Source: Celerinatantimonas sp046054165
Lineage (GTDB): Bacteria > Pseudomonadota > Gammaproteobacteria > Enterobacterales > Celerinatantimonadaceae
Direction: 5' to 3'
Length of the DNA stretch: 64,000 nucleotides
Assembly: GCF_046054165.1 (NCBI RefSeq)
Contig: NZ_JBFNXK010000002.1
Location: 124,001 to 188,000, forward strand
Shown: positions 9,737 to 18,392 of the stretch, in pieces
Layout of the letters: each line of letters starts with the position of its first letter
Position numbering within the stretch: position 1 is the first letter of the stretch
The notes under the pieces: model-generated
Seen by the model: only the letters and a program-made list of their open reading frames with translations
The model's database searches: none
What the model was told of the DNA's origin: nothing
Program-made: the position numbers and the translations under genes

Positions 9737-10241
9737 AAACAAGACTCGAATCGTTTAAAAAGGCATCGTCGATGCGGATTAAAGGAATAGCATTTTGTTT
9801 CATGGACTGCCACATCAGTGCCAGAGGCTGCTGTGTGACCGGATGAATCAACTCGCCAGCTAACTCAGACAAAGGCCTAAGTACATACGCATTAAAGACA
9901 ATTTCGGCCCGAGGAAGTTCACAAGGTTGCTCACAGACCAAATCATCATAAAGTAAAATATCAATATCCAATGTTCGGGATGAACACTTTTTCGCATGGA
10001 GGGGACGGCCACAATCAAATTCAATTTGACGCAACACTGGTGCTAATTCAGCCAACTCTAAATCGGTTTCAAACTGCACCACGAAGTTATAAAAATCAGG
10101 TCCATTAAAACCAACGGCTTGCGAGCGATAAATTGCAGAACGACGCAAATGGCCAAACTGCTGCGATAATTTTATCACTCCCAGATGAATCGATTGTTCT
10201 CGGTTTATATTGCTGCCGACGCCGATAAAAACCACAGCCAT
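9687..10241 (-). CDS. folK: HPPK, folate biosynthesis pyrophosphokinase
   Basis: A 184-aa 2-amino-4-hydroxy-6-hydroxymethyldihydropteridine pyrophosphokinase, which transfers pyrophosphate from ATP to the pterin. The N-terminal GVGSNI motif and central SSRTLDIDILLYDD block (metal-binding Asp pair) are clear. It lies five bases after folB and overlaps uppP by about 50 bases, making a folB-folK-uppP operon. Confidence 0.96.
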   Translation of the reverse strand: MAVVFIGVGSNINREQSIHLGVIKLSQQFGHLRRSAIYRSQAVGFNGPDFYNFVVQFETDLELAELAPVLRQIEFDCGRPLHAKKCSSRTLDIDILLYDDLVCEQPCELPRAEIVFNAYVLRPLSELAGELIHPVTQQPLALMWQSMKQNAIPLIRIDDAFLNDSSLVYDDYARNYLVSHSGAY

Positions 10242-10246
10242 GACAT

Positions 10247-10600
10247 TTAGCTCCGGGTCCGTTCAATACTAACACCCACACACTTGGCATTAGCCACAGC
10301 GCCAGGTTTACGAACCGTTACGGCAACATGTTGGATCTGAAAGTCATTCAGTAGCAAAGCCGCAACTTCTTCAGCAACGGTTTCGATAAGCTCAAATGGT
10401 TTACCTGACACCAAAGACGTCACCGCCTCACTTACCGCGGCATAATTCAAAGCGTGACGCAGATCATCTGTTGCTGCTGCTGGGTGATTATCCCAATCCA
10501 TCGATAAATCTAGCAATAACTTCTGTTTAATTTCTTTTTCCCAGTTATAAACACCAATTGTTGCCAGAATATAAAGTTCTTCGATGAATACCTTATCCAT
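10247..10600 (-). CDS. folB: Dihydroneopterin aldolase
   Basis: A 117-aa enzyme converting dihydroneopterin to 6-hydroxymethyl-dihydropterin plus glycolaldehyde, the step before FolK. IGVYNWE near residue 20 (substrate-binding Glu) and VTVRKPGA near residue 100 (catalytic Lys) are conserved. It is the first gene of the operon and divergent from plsY. Confidence 0.96.
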   Translation of the reverse strand: MDKVFIEELYILATIGVYNWEKEIKQKLLLDLSMDWDNHPAAATDDLRHALNYAAVSEAVTSLVSGKPFELIETVAEEVAALLLNDFQIQHVAVTVRKPGAVANAKCVGVSIERTRS

Positions 10601-10753
10601 AACGTCCTAAACCTATCCCGATTCATCATAGCTTCAGACTCATAAAGTACGTATGATAAGAAGCGCTAAATATACGGATATAACAAGTGAGTGGGCGATA
10701 ATAGCTCAAATCTGCTAGGTTAGGAATCAGTGAATGAAACTGGGTTATTCAAG

Positions 10754-11359
10754 ATGGGCATAATCGTTTTTCTATTTATTGCCGGAGCCTATTTATTGGG
10801 ATCGATTTCAAGCGCAGTATTGACCTGTCGTTTGTTTGGGATCGCCGATCCACGTCACCATGGTTCCGGTAACCCCGGAGCCACCAATGTCTACCGTCTG
10901 GGAGGACGATTTCCGGCTATTATTGTGCTCATTTTCGACATGCTCAAAGGGGTGATCCCAGTCTGGGGTGCTTATTTTGCTGGCCTTCCTCCGGTGATCC
11001 TTGGAGCCGTTGCTATCAGCGCCTGCTTTGGACACATGTTTCCAGTATTTTTTCATTTTGAAGGCGGCAAAGGTGTTGCCACCGCTTTTGGCTCGGTGCT
11101 GCCCATTGGCCTAGATTTAGGCGGATTACTCATTGCAACATGGATCGTGGTGTTATTAGTGACCGGGTATTCTTCAGCAGCAGCCCTGATCACAGCCTTA
11201 TTAGCACCATTATTTACTTGGCTGATCAAACCCGAATATACACTTCCGGTATCGATGCTAGCCTGCTTAATTATTTTGCGTCATCACAGTAATATCACCC
11301 GATTATGGAATCAGACCGAATCCAAAATTCTACGTCGCCGTAATAGTCGCAATAAATAA
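10754..11359 (+). CDS. plsY: Glycerol-3-phosphate acyltransferase PlsY
   Basis: A polytopic inner-membrane enzyme that acylates glycerol-3-phosphate from acyl-phosphate, the first step of phospholipid synthesis. The three family motifs are visible: HGSGNPGATNVYR, FEGGKGVATAFGS and LRHHSNITR. I prefer the ATG at 10754 because it leaves 14 residues before LGSISS, as in E. coli PlsY. A GTG at 10730 with a better upstream AGGA is the alternative. plsY is divergent from folB, a common gammaproteobacterial order. Confidence 0.95.
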   Translation: MGIIVFLFIAGAYLLGSISSAVLTCRLFGIADPRHHGSGNPGATNVYRLGGRFPAIIVLIFDMLKGVIPVWGAYFAGLPPVILGAVAISACFGHMFPVFFHFEGGKGVATAFGSVLPIGLDLGGLLIATWIVVLLVTGYSSAAALITALLAPLFTWLIKPEYTLPVSMLACLIILRHHSNITRLWNQTESKILRRRNSRNK

Positions 11360-11362
11360 CAC

Positions 11363-11937
11363 CCCCGGATTCCACGTTGTTTCATCCGGGCTACACAATT
11401 ATCAACACCGTCGTCGCCGGATATCACCAGAGCCAAACATATATTTCCCGGACGACATATCCCCGGATTCCACGTTGTTTCATCCGGGCTACACAATTCT
11501 CAACACCGTCGTCGCCGGATATCACCGGTGCCAAACATATATTTCCCGGATGACGTATCCCCGGATTCCATGTCGTTCCATCCGGGCTACACAATTCTCA
11601 ACACCGTCGTCGCCGGATATCACCAGAGCCAAACATATATTTCCCGGACGACATATCCCCGGATTCCACGTTGTTTCATCCGGGCTACACAATTCTCAAC
11701 ACCGTCGTCGCCGGATATCACCGGTGCCAAACATATATTTCTCAGATGACGTATCCCCGGATTCCACGTCGTTCCATCCGGGCGACACAATTCTCAACAC
11801 CGTCGTCGCCGGATATCACCAGAGCCAAACATATATTTTCTGGATGACGTATCCCCGGATTCCACGTCGTTCAATCCGGGCGACACAATCTCACAACTCT
11901 CACCGTAGCCCGGATGTAATGCAATGGAATCCGGGAT
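11363..11937. repeat. Tandem REP array, 98-bp period, 6 units
   Basis: CCCCGGATTCCACG-type REPs start at 11363, 11461, 11559, 11657, 11755 and 11853, a period of exactly 98 bases. Units alternate two linker variants (CACCAGAGCC and CACCGGTGCC), pointing to growth by duplication of a two-unit block. A final GTAGCCCGGATG hairpin closes the array near 11905-11935. It lies between the convergent plsY and tsaD genes, and a decayed REP fragment follows at about 11985-12017. Confidence 0.9.
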
Positions 11938-12057
11938 GGTCAGAAGTTAATTAACAGGTGGGAGGGAGAGCCTGCATCGATTTGCCCCGGCATTCACTTC
12001 GCTTTTTGCCAGGCTACAAATTCAATCACTCAAACTGTATCGGAAATATGACTAGGC

Positions 12058-13077
12058 CTACCGGCTTAATGGAGGCAATTGATCCAACGGCCAACGCGGA
12101 GTGGCTCCTATTGATAACCCTTGCGTTTGGCCTGCTTTAAAACGCTGCATCCCCGCATAAGCAATCATTGCACCGTTATCGGTACAAAACTCGGTCCGAG
12201 GGTAATAAACCTGCCCGCCACGACTGTGCATCAAATCACCTAACTGTGCCCGCAAGCGCTGATTTGCACTGACGCCACCGGCAATCACCAGCCGCTTAAA
12301 TCCGGTTTCATCCAATGCCCGACGACATTTTATAATGAGGGTATCCACGACAGCCTGCTCAAAAGCTAAAGCAATATCCGCTTGCGTTTGCTCATCATTG
12401 CCATTATCGGCAATCGTATTGGCGGCAAAGGTTTTAAGCCCTGAGAAACTCATATCTAATCCGGGACGATCCGTCATCGGCCTTGGGAAGGTAAAGCGCC
12501 CTGGCGTCCCTTGGGTCGCCAATTTCGAGAGCCGAGGGCCTCCAGGATAGTCCAATCCCATCAGCTTGGCCGTTTTATCAAAGGCTTCACCGGCAGCATC
12601 ATCAATTGACTCACCCATAATTTGATATTCGCCAATACCATCGACGCGAACGATCAACGTATGGCCACCGGAAACCAGCAGCGCTAAAAAAGGAAACTCC
12701 GGCGCGGGATCTTCCAACATCGGAGCCAACAAATGACCTTCCATATGATGAACGGCAACGGCTGGTTTTCCCCATGCCATCGCCAAGGCACGTCCGGTAG
12801 TTGCACCAACGAGTAATGCACCGACCAATCCCGGTCCAGCCGTATAGACTACCGCATCGATATCAGCTGGCGTCGAATTTGATTCGGCCATCGCTTGTTG
12901 GATCAATGGGATCACTTTACGAATATGATCCCGGGACGCTAACTCAGGCACCACCCCGCCGTAATCGGCATGTAATTTGATCTGACTATAAAGTTGGTGA
13001 GATAATAAGCCCTGCAGATCATCGTAAACGGCAATACCCGTTTCATCGCAGGAGGTCTCAATCCCGAGAACGCGCAT
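12058..13077 (-). CDS. tsaD: tRNA N6-threonylcarbamoyladenosine transferase TsaD
   Basis: A 339-aa ASKHA-fold protein that, with TsaB/TsaE, adds the threonylcarbamoyl group to A37 of ANN-decoding tRNAs. The N-terminal LGIETSCDETG motif, the metal-binding HHMEGH motif and GPGLVGALLVG are all present. It is divergent from rpsU, the classical gammaproteobacterial order. Confidence 0.98.
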   Translation of the reverse strand: MRVLGIETSCDETGIAVYDDLQGLLSHQLYSQIKLHADYGGVVPELASRDHIRKVIPLIQQAMAESNSTPADIDAVVYTAGPGLVGALLVGATTGRALAMAWGKPAVAVHHMEGHLLAPMLEDPAPEFPFLALLVSGGHTLIVRVDGIGEYQIMGESIDDAAGEAFDKTAKLMGLDYPGGPRLSKLATQGTPGRFTFPRPMTDRPGLDMSFSGLKTFAANTIADNGNDEQTQADIALAFEQAVVDTLIIKCRRALDETGFKRLVIAGGVSANQRLRAQLGDLMHSRGGQVYYPRTEFCTDNGAMIAYAGMQRFKAGQTQGLSIGATPRWPLDQLPPLSR

Positions 13078-13176
13078 CCTAAGCTCCGAATGTTAAAAAT
13101 TCGCGACATATATTACCCGCGTTAGCTCGCAGAAACCAGATTCTCTTGAAAATCAGCTTTACAAGAGCACCTGCTT

Positions 13177-13205
13177 TTGATTAAAATTCTGCACCATTTT
13201 TAAAC
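13177..13205 (+). promoter_or_regulatory. Probable rpsU operon promoter
   Basis: TTGATT at 13177 followed, about 16-17 bases later, by an A/T-rich -10 (TTTAAA/TTAAAC) gives a reasonable sigma-70 promoter about 55 bases upstream of rpsU. The -10 is poor, so this is a moderate call. Confidence 0.4.
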
Positions 13206-13260
13206 AATCAGGCTGACAGACAACATCAGCCGTTAACTAACCCCCTGAGGTGATCGGCAT

Positions 13261-13476
13261 ATGCCAGTAGTTAAAGTACGTGAAAACGAACCATTTGACG
13301 TAGCACTGCGTCGCTTTAAACGTTCTTGCGAGAAAGCAGGTATCCTTTCAGAAGTTCGCCGTCGTGAATTTTATGAAAAACCAACTACTGCTCGTAAACG
13401 TGCAAAAGCAGCTGCTGTTAAACGTCATGCTAAAAAATTGGCTCGTGATAACGCACGTCGCGTTCGTCTGTACTAA
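13261..13476 (+). CDS. rpsU: 30S ribosomal protein S21
   Basis: A 71-aa basic ribosomal protein, nearly identical in length and sequence to E. coli S21 (MPVVKVRENEPFDVALRRFK start, basic C-terminus ending in RVRLY). It binds the 30S platform and helps initiation. A GAGGTGAT ribosome site precedes it. First gene of the rpsU-yqeY-dnaG-rpoD cluster. Confidence 0.99.
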   Translation: MPVVKVRENEPFDVALRRFKRSCEKAGILSEVRRREFYEKPTTARKRAKAAAVKRHAKKLARDNARRVRLY

Positions 13477-13507
13477 TTTATAGACACAAATATTAAGCGA
13501 GTTTGAT

Positions 13508-13951
13508 ATGTCCCTGAAAGTTCAATTACAAGACGCTCAGAAGGACGCACTGCGGGCCAAAGATAAAGCCCGCTTAAGTACGTTGCGAATGGTTATGGCT
13601 GAAATCAAACAGATTGAAGTCGACCGTCGGATTGAAGTGAGCGATGAACAAATTATCGCTATTCTCACCAAAATGGTTAAACAGCGTCATGATGCTGCCG
13701 AGCAGTTCCAAAACGCCGGGCGAGATGATTTGGCAGAACATGAATTAGCAGAAATTCCTGTCCTGCAGGAATTTTTGCCACAACCGTTAACTAACGACGA
13801 GATAGCGAACTTAATTGATTCTGCTATAACTCAGGTGAGTGCTAGTGGTATCGGGGATATGGGCAAAGTCATGGGCGTGTTAAAACCACAGGTCCAGGGC
13901 CGTGCTGATATGGGAGCGATTAGCGGTTTAGTTCGTAGTAAACTGGGCTAA
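13508..13951 (+). CDS. yqeY: GatB/YqeY domain protein
   Basis: A 147-aa protein of the YqeY family, related to the tRNA-binding tail of the GatB amidotransferase subunit. Helical residues and the C-terminal GDMGKVMGVLKPQVQGRADM block are typical. Its insertion between rpsU and dnaG is common outside the enterics. The cellular role is not established; tRNA binding is inferred from the family. Confidence 0.95.
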   Translation: MSLKVQLQDAQKDALRAKDKARLSTLRMVMAEIKQIEVDRRIEVSDEQIIAILTKMVKQRHDAAEQFQNAGRDDLAEHELAEIPVLQEFLPQPLTNDEIANLIDSAITQVSASGIGDMGKVMGVLKPQVQGRADMGAISGLVRSKLG

Positions 13952-13974
13952 TTGCTTCTGCATGCTTTGCGGAT

Positions 13975-14012
13975 AAGCCGCCCACTCAATTGAGTGTGCG
14001 GCTTGTTTATTT
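13975..14012 (+). terminator. Internal terminator between yqeY and dnaG
   Basis: AAGCCGC (13975-13981) pairs with GCGGCTT (13998-14004), with an inner CACTC/GAGTG stem and AATT loop, then a T-rich tail. This corresponds to the internal T1 terminator of the E. coli operon, which lets rpsU be expressed far above dnaG. Confidence 0.75.
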
Positions 14013-14058
14013 GTGTCAATATGGCCAATGATACATAAACCGGCAATGTTGAGGGTGT

Positions 14059-15828
14059 ATGGCAGGGCGAATTTCGCAGCAATTCATCGATGATCTTCTG
14101 GCTCGGGTTGATATTGTCAGCCTCATCGATCAGCGAGTTCGATTAAAAAAAGCAGGTAAAAACTATCAGGCGTGTTGTCCATTTCACAATGAAAAAACAC
14201 CCTCTTTTACCGTAAGCCCTGACAAACAGTTTTACCATTGCTTTGGTTGTGGTGCACACGGCAACGCCATCGGGTTTCTGATGGAATATGAACGCTTTGA
14301 ATTTGTTGAAGCCGTTGAAGAATTAGCTTCACTGATGGGCGTTGAAGTTCAACGTGAAGAAAGCGGCCATGGTGGCGCTCGCAGCTCCCAAACCATCGCG
14401 CAAAGTAGCGATTTATATGAATTAATGCAACATGTAAATCGTTTTTATCAATATCAGTTACGTAAAAATGTCCGTTCCCAGACGGTGATCGACTACCTAA
14501 AACAACGTGGATTAAACGGTGAAATCGCTAAAGATTTCGGAATCGGTTATTCCCCGGATGAATGGGATGCCGTGAGCCGTCAGTTTGGCCAAAATCGGGA
14601 GCAGAGTGATCAACTCCTCCGCTGTGGATTATTGATCGAAAATGAAAATGGCCGTCGTTATGACCGATTCCGGGATCGCCTGATGTTTCCGATTCGGGAT
14701 CGCCGTGGTCGTTACATTGGTTTTGGAGGGCGCGTATTAGGCGATGGCACTCCAAAATATTTAAATTCGCCAGAAACGGATATTTTTCATAAAGGCCGAG
14801 AGCTTTACGGCTTTTACGAAGTCCGTCAAAAACATAAAAAAATCGACAAACTGCTCGTCGTCGAAGGCTATATGGATGTTGTATCTCTCGCCCAATTTGG
14901 TGTGGATTACGCCGTCGCGAGCCTAGGTACATCGACCACAGCCGAACATCTGCAAATGATGTTTCGTGCCAGTAACCGGATCATCTGCTGTTATGACGGT
15001 GATCGTGCCGGACGTGATGCGGCTTGGCGAGCCTTAATCAATGCGCTTCCCCAACTGCGGGATGGTGTCGAGATGCAGTTTATGTTTTTACCTGATGGTG
15101 AAGATCCGGATACATTGGTTCGTTCCATAGGCAAAGCCGCCTTTGAAGAGCAGCTGGAACAAGCCATGCCGCTCTCTGAGTTTATGTTTGACAAGCTCAG
15201 CCAGGAGATCGATACCCGGACTGATGCCGGATTAAGCCATATGGCGAACGAAGCACGACAATTAATTAATCAGGTTCAGGCGGGATTTTATCAGGATATG
15301 CTGAAAAGCACCCTAGCCCGTTGGTTACGCTGGGATGAACAACGTCTGGAACGTTTTTTTACATCTCCGGCCCCTAAAAATGCCTGGAAAACACAGCGTT
15401 CAGTTTTAAAACTAACACCGATGCGCCGGGCAATCGCAATTGTTCTACAATATCCAGAATGCGCTTTGGATGTTCCAAATTTAGAATATTTGCGAGCACT
15501 CCCCTTAAACGGGAGTCAACTACTTATCGAATTAGTCCAGCAAATCCGGCAGAAGCCGGATATAACGACAGCACAATTGCTGGAACGCTGGCGAGAACGC
15601 CCTGAAGCAACCGCGCTGAACAAAATGGCCAGTATTAATCTGGAAGGCAACGAGCTCATCGGCATTAGCGGATACAATCAGGAACTAAATGACATTCTCG
15701 CCAGTTTTATAGAACAGCTGTTACAACAACGCTACGACGCTCTACTACAGAAGTCGTTCAGTCAGGCTTTAAGCCGGGAGGAAAAGCAAGAGATGTTACA
15801 GCTACAGATAGAACTACGATCAAGTTGA
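14059..15828 (+). CDS. dnaG: DNA primase
   Basis: A 589-aa replicative primase that makes RNA primers at the fork. The N-terminal CHC2 zinc finger is visible (CCPFHNEKTPSF then FHCFGCG-like YHCFGCGAHGN, residues about 39-68). The TOPRIM core contains VVEGYMD with the catalytic Glu at about residue 270, followed by the DGDRAGRDAA block. A C-terminal DnaB-binding domain follows. The length is typical. Confidence 0.98.
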   Translation: MAGRISQQFIDDLLARVDIVSLIDQRVRLKKAGKNYQACCPFHNEKTPSFTVSPDKQFYHCFGCGAHGNAIGFLMEYERFEFVEAVEELASLMGVEVQREESGHGGARSSQTIAQSSDLYELMQHVNRFYQYQLRKNVRSQTVIDYLKQRGLNGEIAKDFGIGYSPDEWDAVSRQFGQNREQSDQLLRCGLLIENENGRRYDRFRDRLMFPIRDRRGRYIGFGGRVLGDGTPKYLNSPETDIFHKGRELYGFYEVRQKHKKIDKLLVVEGYMDVVSLAQFGVDYAVASLGTSTTAEHLQMMFRASNRIICCYDGDRAGRDAAWRALINALPQLRDGVEMQFMFLPDGEDPDTLVRSIGKAAFEEQLEQAMPLSEFMFDKLSQEIDTRTDAGLSHMANEARQLINQVQAGFYQDMLKSTLARWLRWDEQRLERFFTSPAPKNAWKTQRSVLKLTPMRRAIAIVLQYPECALDVPNLEYLRALPLNGSQLLIELVQQIRQKPDITTAQLLERWRERPEATALNKMASINLEGNELIGISGYNQELNDILASFIEQLLQQRYDALLQKSFSQALSREEKQEMLQLQIELRSS

Positions 15829-15830
15829 TT

Positions 15831-15850
15831 TCAGGTTTCGACCTGAATAA
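15831..15850 (+). terminator. Weak stem-loop after dnaG
   Basis: TCAGGT-TTCG-ACCTGA (six-base stem on a TTCG tetraloop) lies immediately after the dnaG stop and is followed by ATAAAAAT. It could be a weak terminator or an RNA-processing site between dnaG and rpoD. Confidence 0.45.
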
Positions 15851-15895
15851 AAATCCGGCAATTTGGCTTGATTTAACAAATTTTGCCCATATGTA

Positions 15896-15936
15896 TGCTA
15901 TATTATGATGTTTCACTTCGAACAAGTGAAACATCA
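15896..15936 (+). promoter_or_regulatory. rpoD promoter and 13-bp perfect inverted repeat
   Basis: An extended -10 (TGC-TATATT, 15896-15904) is followed by a perfect 13-base inverted repeat: TGATGTTTCACTT at 15906-15918 and AAGTGAAACATCA at 15924-15936, with loop CGAAC. The predicted start point falls in the left arm, so the repeat could be an operator or a 5' mRNA hairpin. Its inner arms, TGTTTCAC and GTGAAACA, equal the two half-sites of the ParB target parS, but are separated by nine extra bases. Confidence 0.6.
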
Positions 15937-15993
15937 CATGCGTGATAGTAACGGTATAGCGAAGCTTAACTTAACATTTAGCGGATGATCTTT

Positions 15994-17844
15994 ATGGAGC
16001 CAACCCCACAGTCACAACTCAAAATCCTTTTAGCGAAGGGGAAAGAGCAAGGCTATCTCACCTATGCACAGGTGAACGATCATTTACCTGCAGATATCGT
16101 CGATTCTGATCAGGTTGAAGACATTATTCAGATGATCAACGACATGGGTATCACGGTCTACGAAAATGCACCGGATGCCGATGAGCTGATGCTGGCTGAA
16201 AACGCAACCGACGAAGATGCTGTCGAAGCCGCAGCACAGGCTCTGGCCTCGGTTGAATCAGAAATTGGCCGTACAACGGATCCAGTCCGGATGTACATGC
16301 GCGAGATGGGTACTGTCGAACTACTCACCCGAGAAGGTGAAATCGATATTGCCAAACGAATCGAAGATGGGATCAATCAGGTTCAATGTTCTGTTGCTGA
16401 ATATCCTGATACCATCGCCATGCTACTGGACATGTATGACCAGTATCAGGCTGAAGAGCTTCGTATCGGTGATATCGTTTCCGGCTTTTTAGATGAGAGT
16501 GAAGTCGAAGATGCCGCCCCTACCGCCACTCATATTGGTTCAGAACTCTCAGAACGAGATCTGGATGATGATGACGATGACGACGATGATGACGATGACG
16601 ACGATGTCGATTCCGATGATGATGCTGATGTAGGTATTGATCCCGAAGTTGCCAAAGAACGGTTTGAAGCACTACGTGAAGTCTATGAAAAATCACTTGT
16701 TGCCATCAATAAGAATGGCCGTAGTAGCGGTGCAGCACGGCAAAGCATCGCAGAGCTGAGCGAAGTTTTCCATACCTTCCGTCTGGTCCCTAAAGTATTT
16801 GATCGCGTCGTCACCCGGATGCGTGACATGATGGATCGCGTTCGTACTCAGGAACGACTGGTGATGAAGCTTTGTGTAGAACAAAGCAAAATGCCGAAAA
16901 AGGCCTTTGTCAATGCTTTCGCCGGTAATGAATCATCCGCCGCATGGTTTGATGAACACCTCGGTTCAGCTAAATCTTACGCACCAGCCTTACAGGATGT
17001 CGAAGAAGAAGTTCGGCGCTGCATTAACAAACTGGCGCAAATTGAAGAAGAAACCGGTCTGACCATTCAAGGTATCAAAGATATCAACCGCCGAATGAGC
17101 ATTGGCGAAGCCAAAGCCCGCCGAGCTAAAAAAGAGATGGTTGAAGCCAACTTACGTTTGGTGATTTCGATTGCGAAAAAATACACCAACCGTGGTTTGC
17201 AATTCCTCGACCTGATTCAGGAAGGGAACATCGGTTTGATGAAAGCCGTTGATAAATTTGAATACCGTCGGGGTTACAAATTCTCGACCTATGCAACATG
17301 GTGGATCCGTCAGGCAATTACTCGTTCCATTGCCGATCAGGCGCGGACCATTCGTATTCCGGTTCACATGATTGAAACCATCAACAAACTGAACCGAATC
17401 AGTCGCCAGATGCTGCAGGAAATGGGTCGGGAACCGAACCCGGACGAATTAGCAGAACGGATGATGATGCCTGAAGATAAAATTCGTAAAGTGCTGAAAA
17501 TCGCTAAAGAACCTATTTCGATGGAAACACCGATTGGGGATGATGAAGATTCGCACTTAGGGGACTTTATCGAGGATACCACCCTTTCCCTACCAGTAGA
17601 TGCAGCAACTAACGACAACCTGAAGTTTGCTACTCAGGAAGTATTAGCGGGCTTAACACCTCGTGAAGCGAAAGTTCTGCGGATGCGGTTTGGTATTGGT
17701 ATGAACACTGACCATACCTTAGAAGAAGTCGGCAAACAGTTTGACGTTACCCGTGAACGTATTCGCCAGATTGAAGCCAAAGCACTACGCAAGCTGCGCC
17801 ATCCAAGTCGTAGTGAGCAACTTCGCAGCTTCTTAGATGAATAG
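15994..17844 (+). CDS. rpoD: RNA polymerase sigma factor RpoD (sigma-70)
   Basis: The primary sigma factor, 616 aa from the ATG at 15994. That start matches the E. coli MEQNPQSQLK start; an in-frame ATG at 15985 lacks support. Regions 1.1 (GKEQGYLTYAQVNDHLP), 1.2, the non-conserved acidic region, 2.1-2.4 (YKFSTYATWWIRQAITRSI), 3 and 4.2 (VTRERIRQIEAKALRKLRHP) are all present. The acidic region holds an uninterrupted run of 14 aspartates (16564-16605, GAT/GAC only), longer than the mixed Asp/Glu tract usual here. Followed by a strong terminator. Confidence 0.98.
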   Translation: MEPTPQSQLKILLAKGKEQGYLTYAQVNDHLPADIVDSDQVEDIIQMINDMGITVYENAPDADELMLAENATDEDAVEAAAQALASVESEIGRTTDPVRMYMREMGTVELLTREGEIDIAKRIEDGINQVQCSVAEYPDTIAMLLDMYDQYQAEELRIGDIVSGFLDESEVEDAAPTATHIGSELSERDLDDDDDDDDDDDDDDVDSDDDADVGIDPEVAKERFEALREVYEKSLVAINKNGRSSGAARQSIAELSEVFHTFRLVPKVFDRVVTRMRDMMDRVRTQERLVMKLCVEQSKMPKKAFVNAFAGNESSAAWFDEHLGSAKSYAPALQDVEEEVRRCINKLAQIEEETGLTIQGIKDINRRMSIGEAKARRAKKEMVEANLRLVISIAKKYTNRGLQFLDLIQEGNIGLMKAVDKFEYRRGYKFSTYATWWIRQAITRSIADQARTIRIPVHMIETINKLNRISRQMLQEMGREPNPDELAERMMMPEDKIRKVLKIAKEPISMETPIGDDEDSHLGDFIEDTTLSLPVDAATNDNLKFATQEVLAGLTPREAKVLRMRFGIGMNTDHTLEEVGKQFDVTRERIRQIEAKALRKLRHPSRSEQLRSFLDE

Positions 17845-17885
17845 ACTAATTATTGTGCAAACAGTACGTTAGCCAATAGACACAG

Positions 17886-17917
17886 CAGGCAGGATTACAT
17901 ATAATCCTGCCTGTTTT
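17886..17917 (+). terminator. Intrinsic terminator of rpoD
   Basis: CAGGCAGGATT (17886-17896) pairs perfectly with AATCCTGCCTG (17903-17913), followed by TTTTC. It ends the macromolecular-synthesis operon 20 bases before the tRNA gene. Confidence 0.9.
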
Positions 17918-17935
17918 CAATAAACGCCATCACAT

Positions 17936-18012
17936 GGCCCTATAGCTCAGTTGGTTAGAGCAGTCGACTCATAATCGATTGGTCACTGGTTCAAGTCCAG
18001 TTGGGGCCACCA
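17936..18012 (+). tRNA. ileX: tRNA-Ile2 (CAT anticodon, lysidine type)
   Basis: A 77-nt cloverleaf with encoded CCA. The acceptor GGCCCTA pairs with TGGGGCC; anticodon stem GTCGA/TCGAT encloses loop CTCATAA (anticodon CAT); the T arm is ACTGG-TTCAAGT-CCAGT. The GGCCC acceptor and GACTCATAATCGA anticodon arm match the minor isoleucine tRNA rather than elongator Met tRNA. C34 is expected to be converted to lysidine by TilS so that AUA is read. Its 3' half is the attachment site of the element at 17967-28640. Confidence 0.93.
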
Positions 18013-18031
18013 ATCCTACCAAGGCTTTCAG
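17967..18031 (+). repeat. attL-type 65-bp direct repeat (in tRNA 3' end)
   Basis: Starts in the anticodon arm (ACTCATAATCGATTGGTCAC) and runs 19 bases past the CCA end to GGCTTTCAG. It is identical over 65 bases to 28576-28640. After one mismatch (C here, A there) a further nine bases match (CGTAGTATT). The tRNA stays complete on this side. Confidence 0.95.
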
Positions 18032-18066
18032 CCGTAGTATTTACTTACTTTTTAACCTAAAATAAT

Positions 18067-18090
18067 TCCTGTGTAGCAAATATGTAGCAG
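18067..18090 (+). repeat. Left copy of 24-bp integrase arm-type repeat
   Basis: Contains TGTGTAGCAAATATGTAGCA. An identical 24-base copy is at 28414-28437, just inside the other end. Each copy holds two TGTAGCA motifs; a related TTTAGCA follows here and another TGTGTAGCAG lies at 28339. Likely arm-binding sites for the integrase. Confidence 0.65.
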
Positions 18091-18392
18091 CGTTTAGCAA
18101 CGTTTTTGTCTATAAAAACTCTCATTTCGACATTTTAAGGGCATTTAGGGCAGCCATGTTCCTACAACGATATCTGAATTTTTTAGAGTGCTTTTAACTT
18201 TTATCACTAGATATAACACCTAGTTTTAGGTCATCCCTTGTTCGAAAAGCTTACGACTACAGATTTTGAATACTTTGGACTAATTGCTGATTTTATCGGC
18301 AGTATTGAGAAATGCAGATTTTGATAGCTAACATAGTTAGTTACATCGAGTTCTGATATGGTAATACGACTAATATTCAACATTGGGATGTC
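18091..18392. other. Non-coding left end of the element
   Basis: AT-rich, with only very short reading frames. No HipB-like antitoxin ORF is present upstream of the HipA-like gene. It presumably contains that gene's promoter, but I see no convincing -35/-10 pair. Confidence 0.55.

Noticed and set aside
11311..11954. ORFs of 61-159 codons in the 98-bp array
   Set aside because: Repeat-derived frames; the periodic peptide follows the DNA repeat.
15909..15933. A true parS site
   Set aside because: The half-sites are separated by nine extra bases, whereas ParB needs a contiguous 16-base dyad; kept only as an observation.
18013..18392. A hidden HipB-type antitoxin upstream of the HipA-like gene
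   Set aside because: Only very short frames are present, none with a helix-turn-helix.
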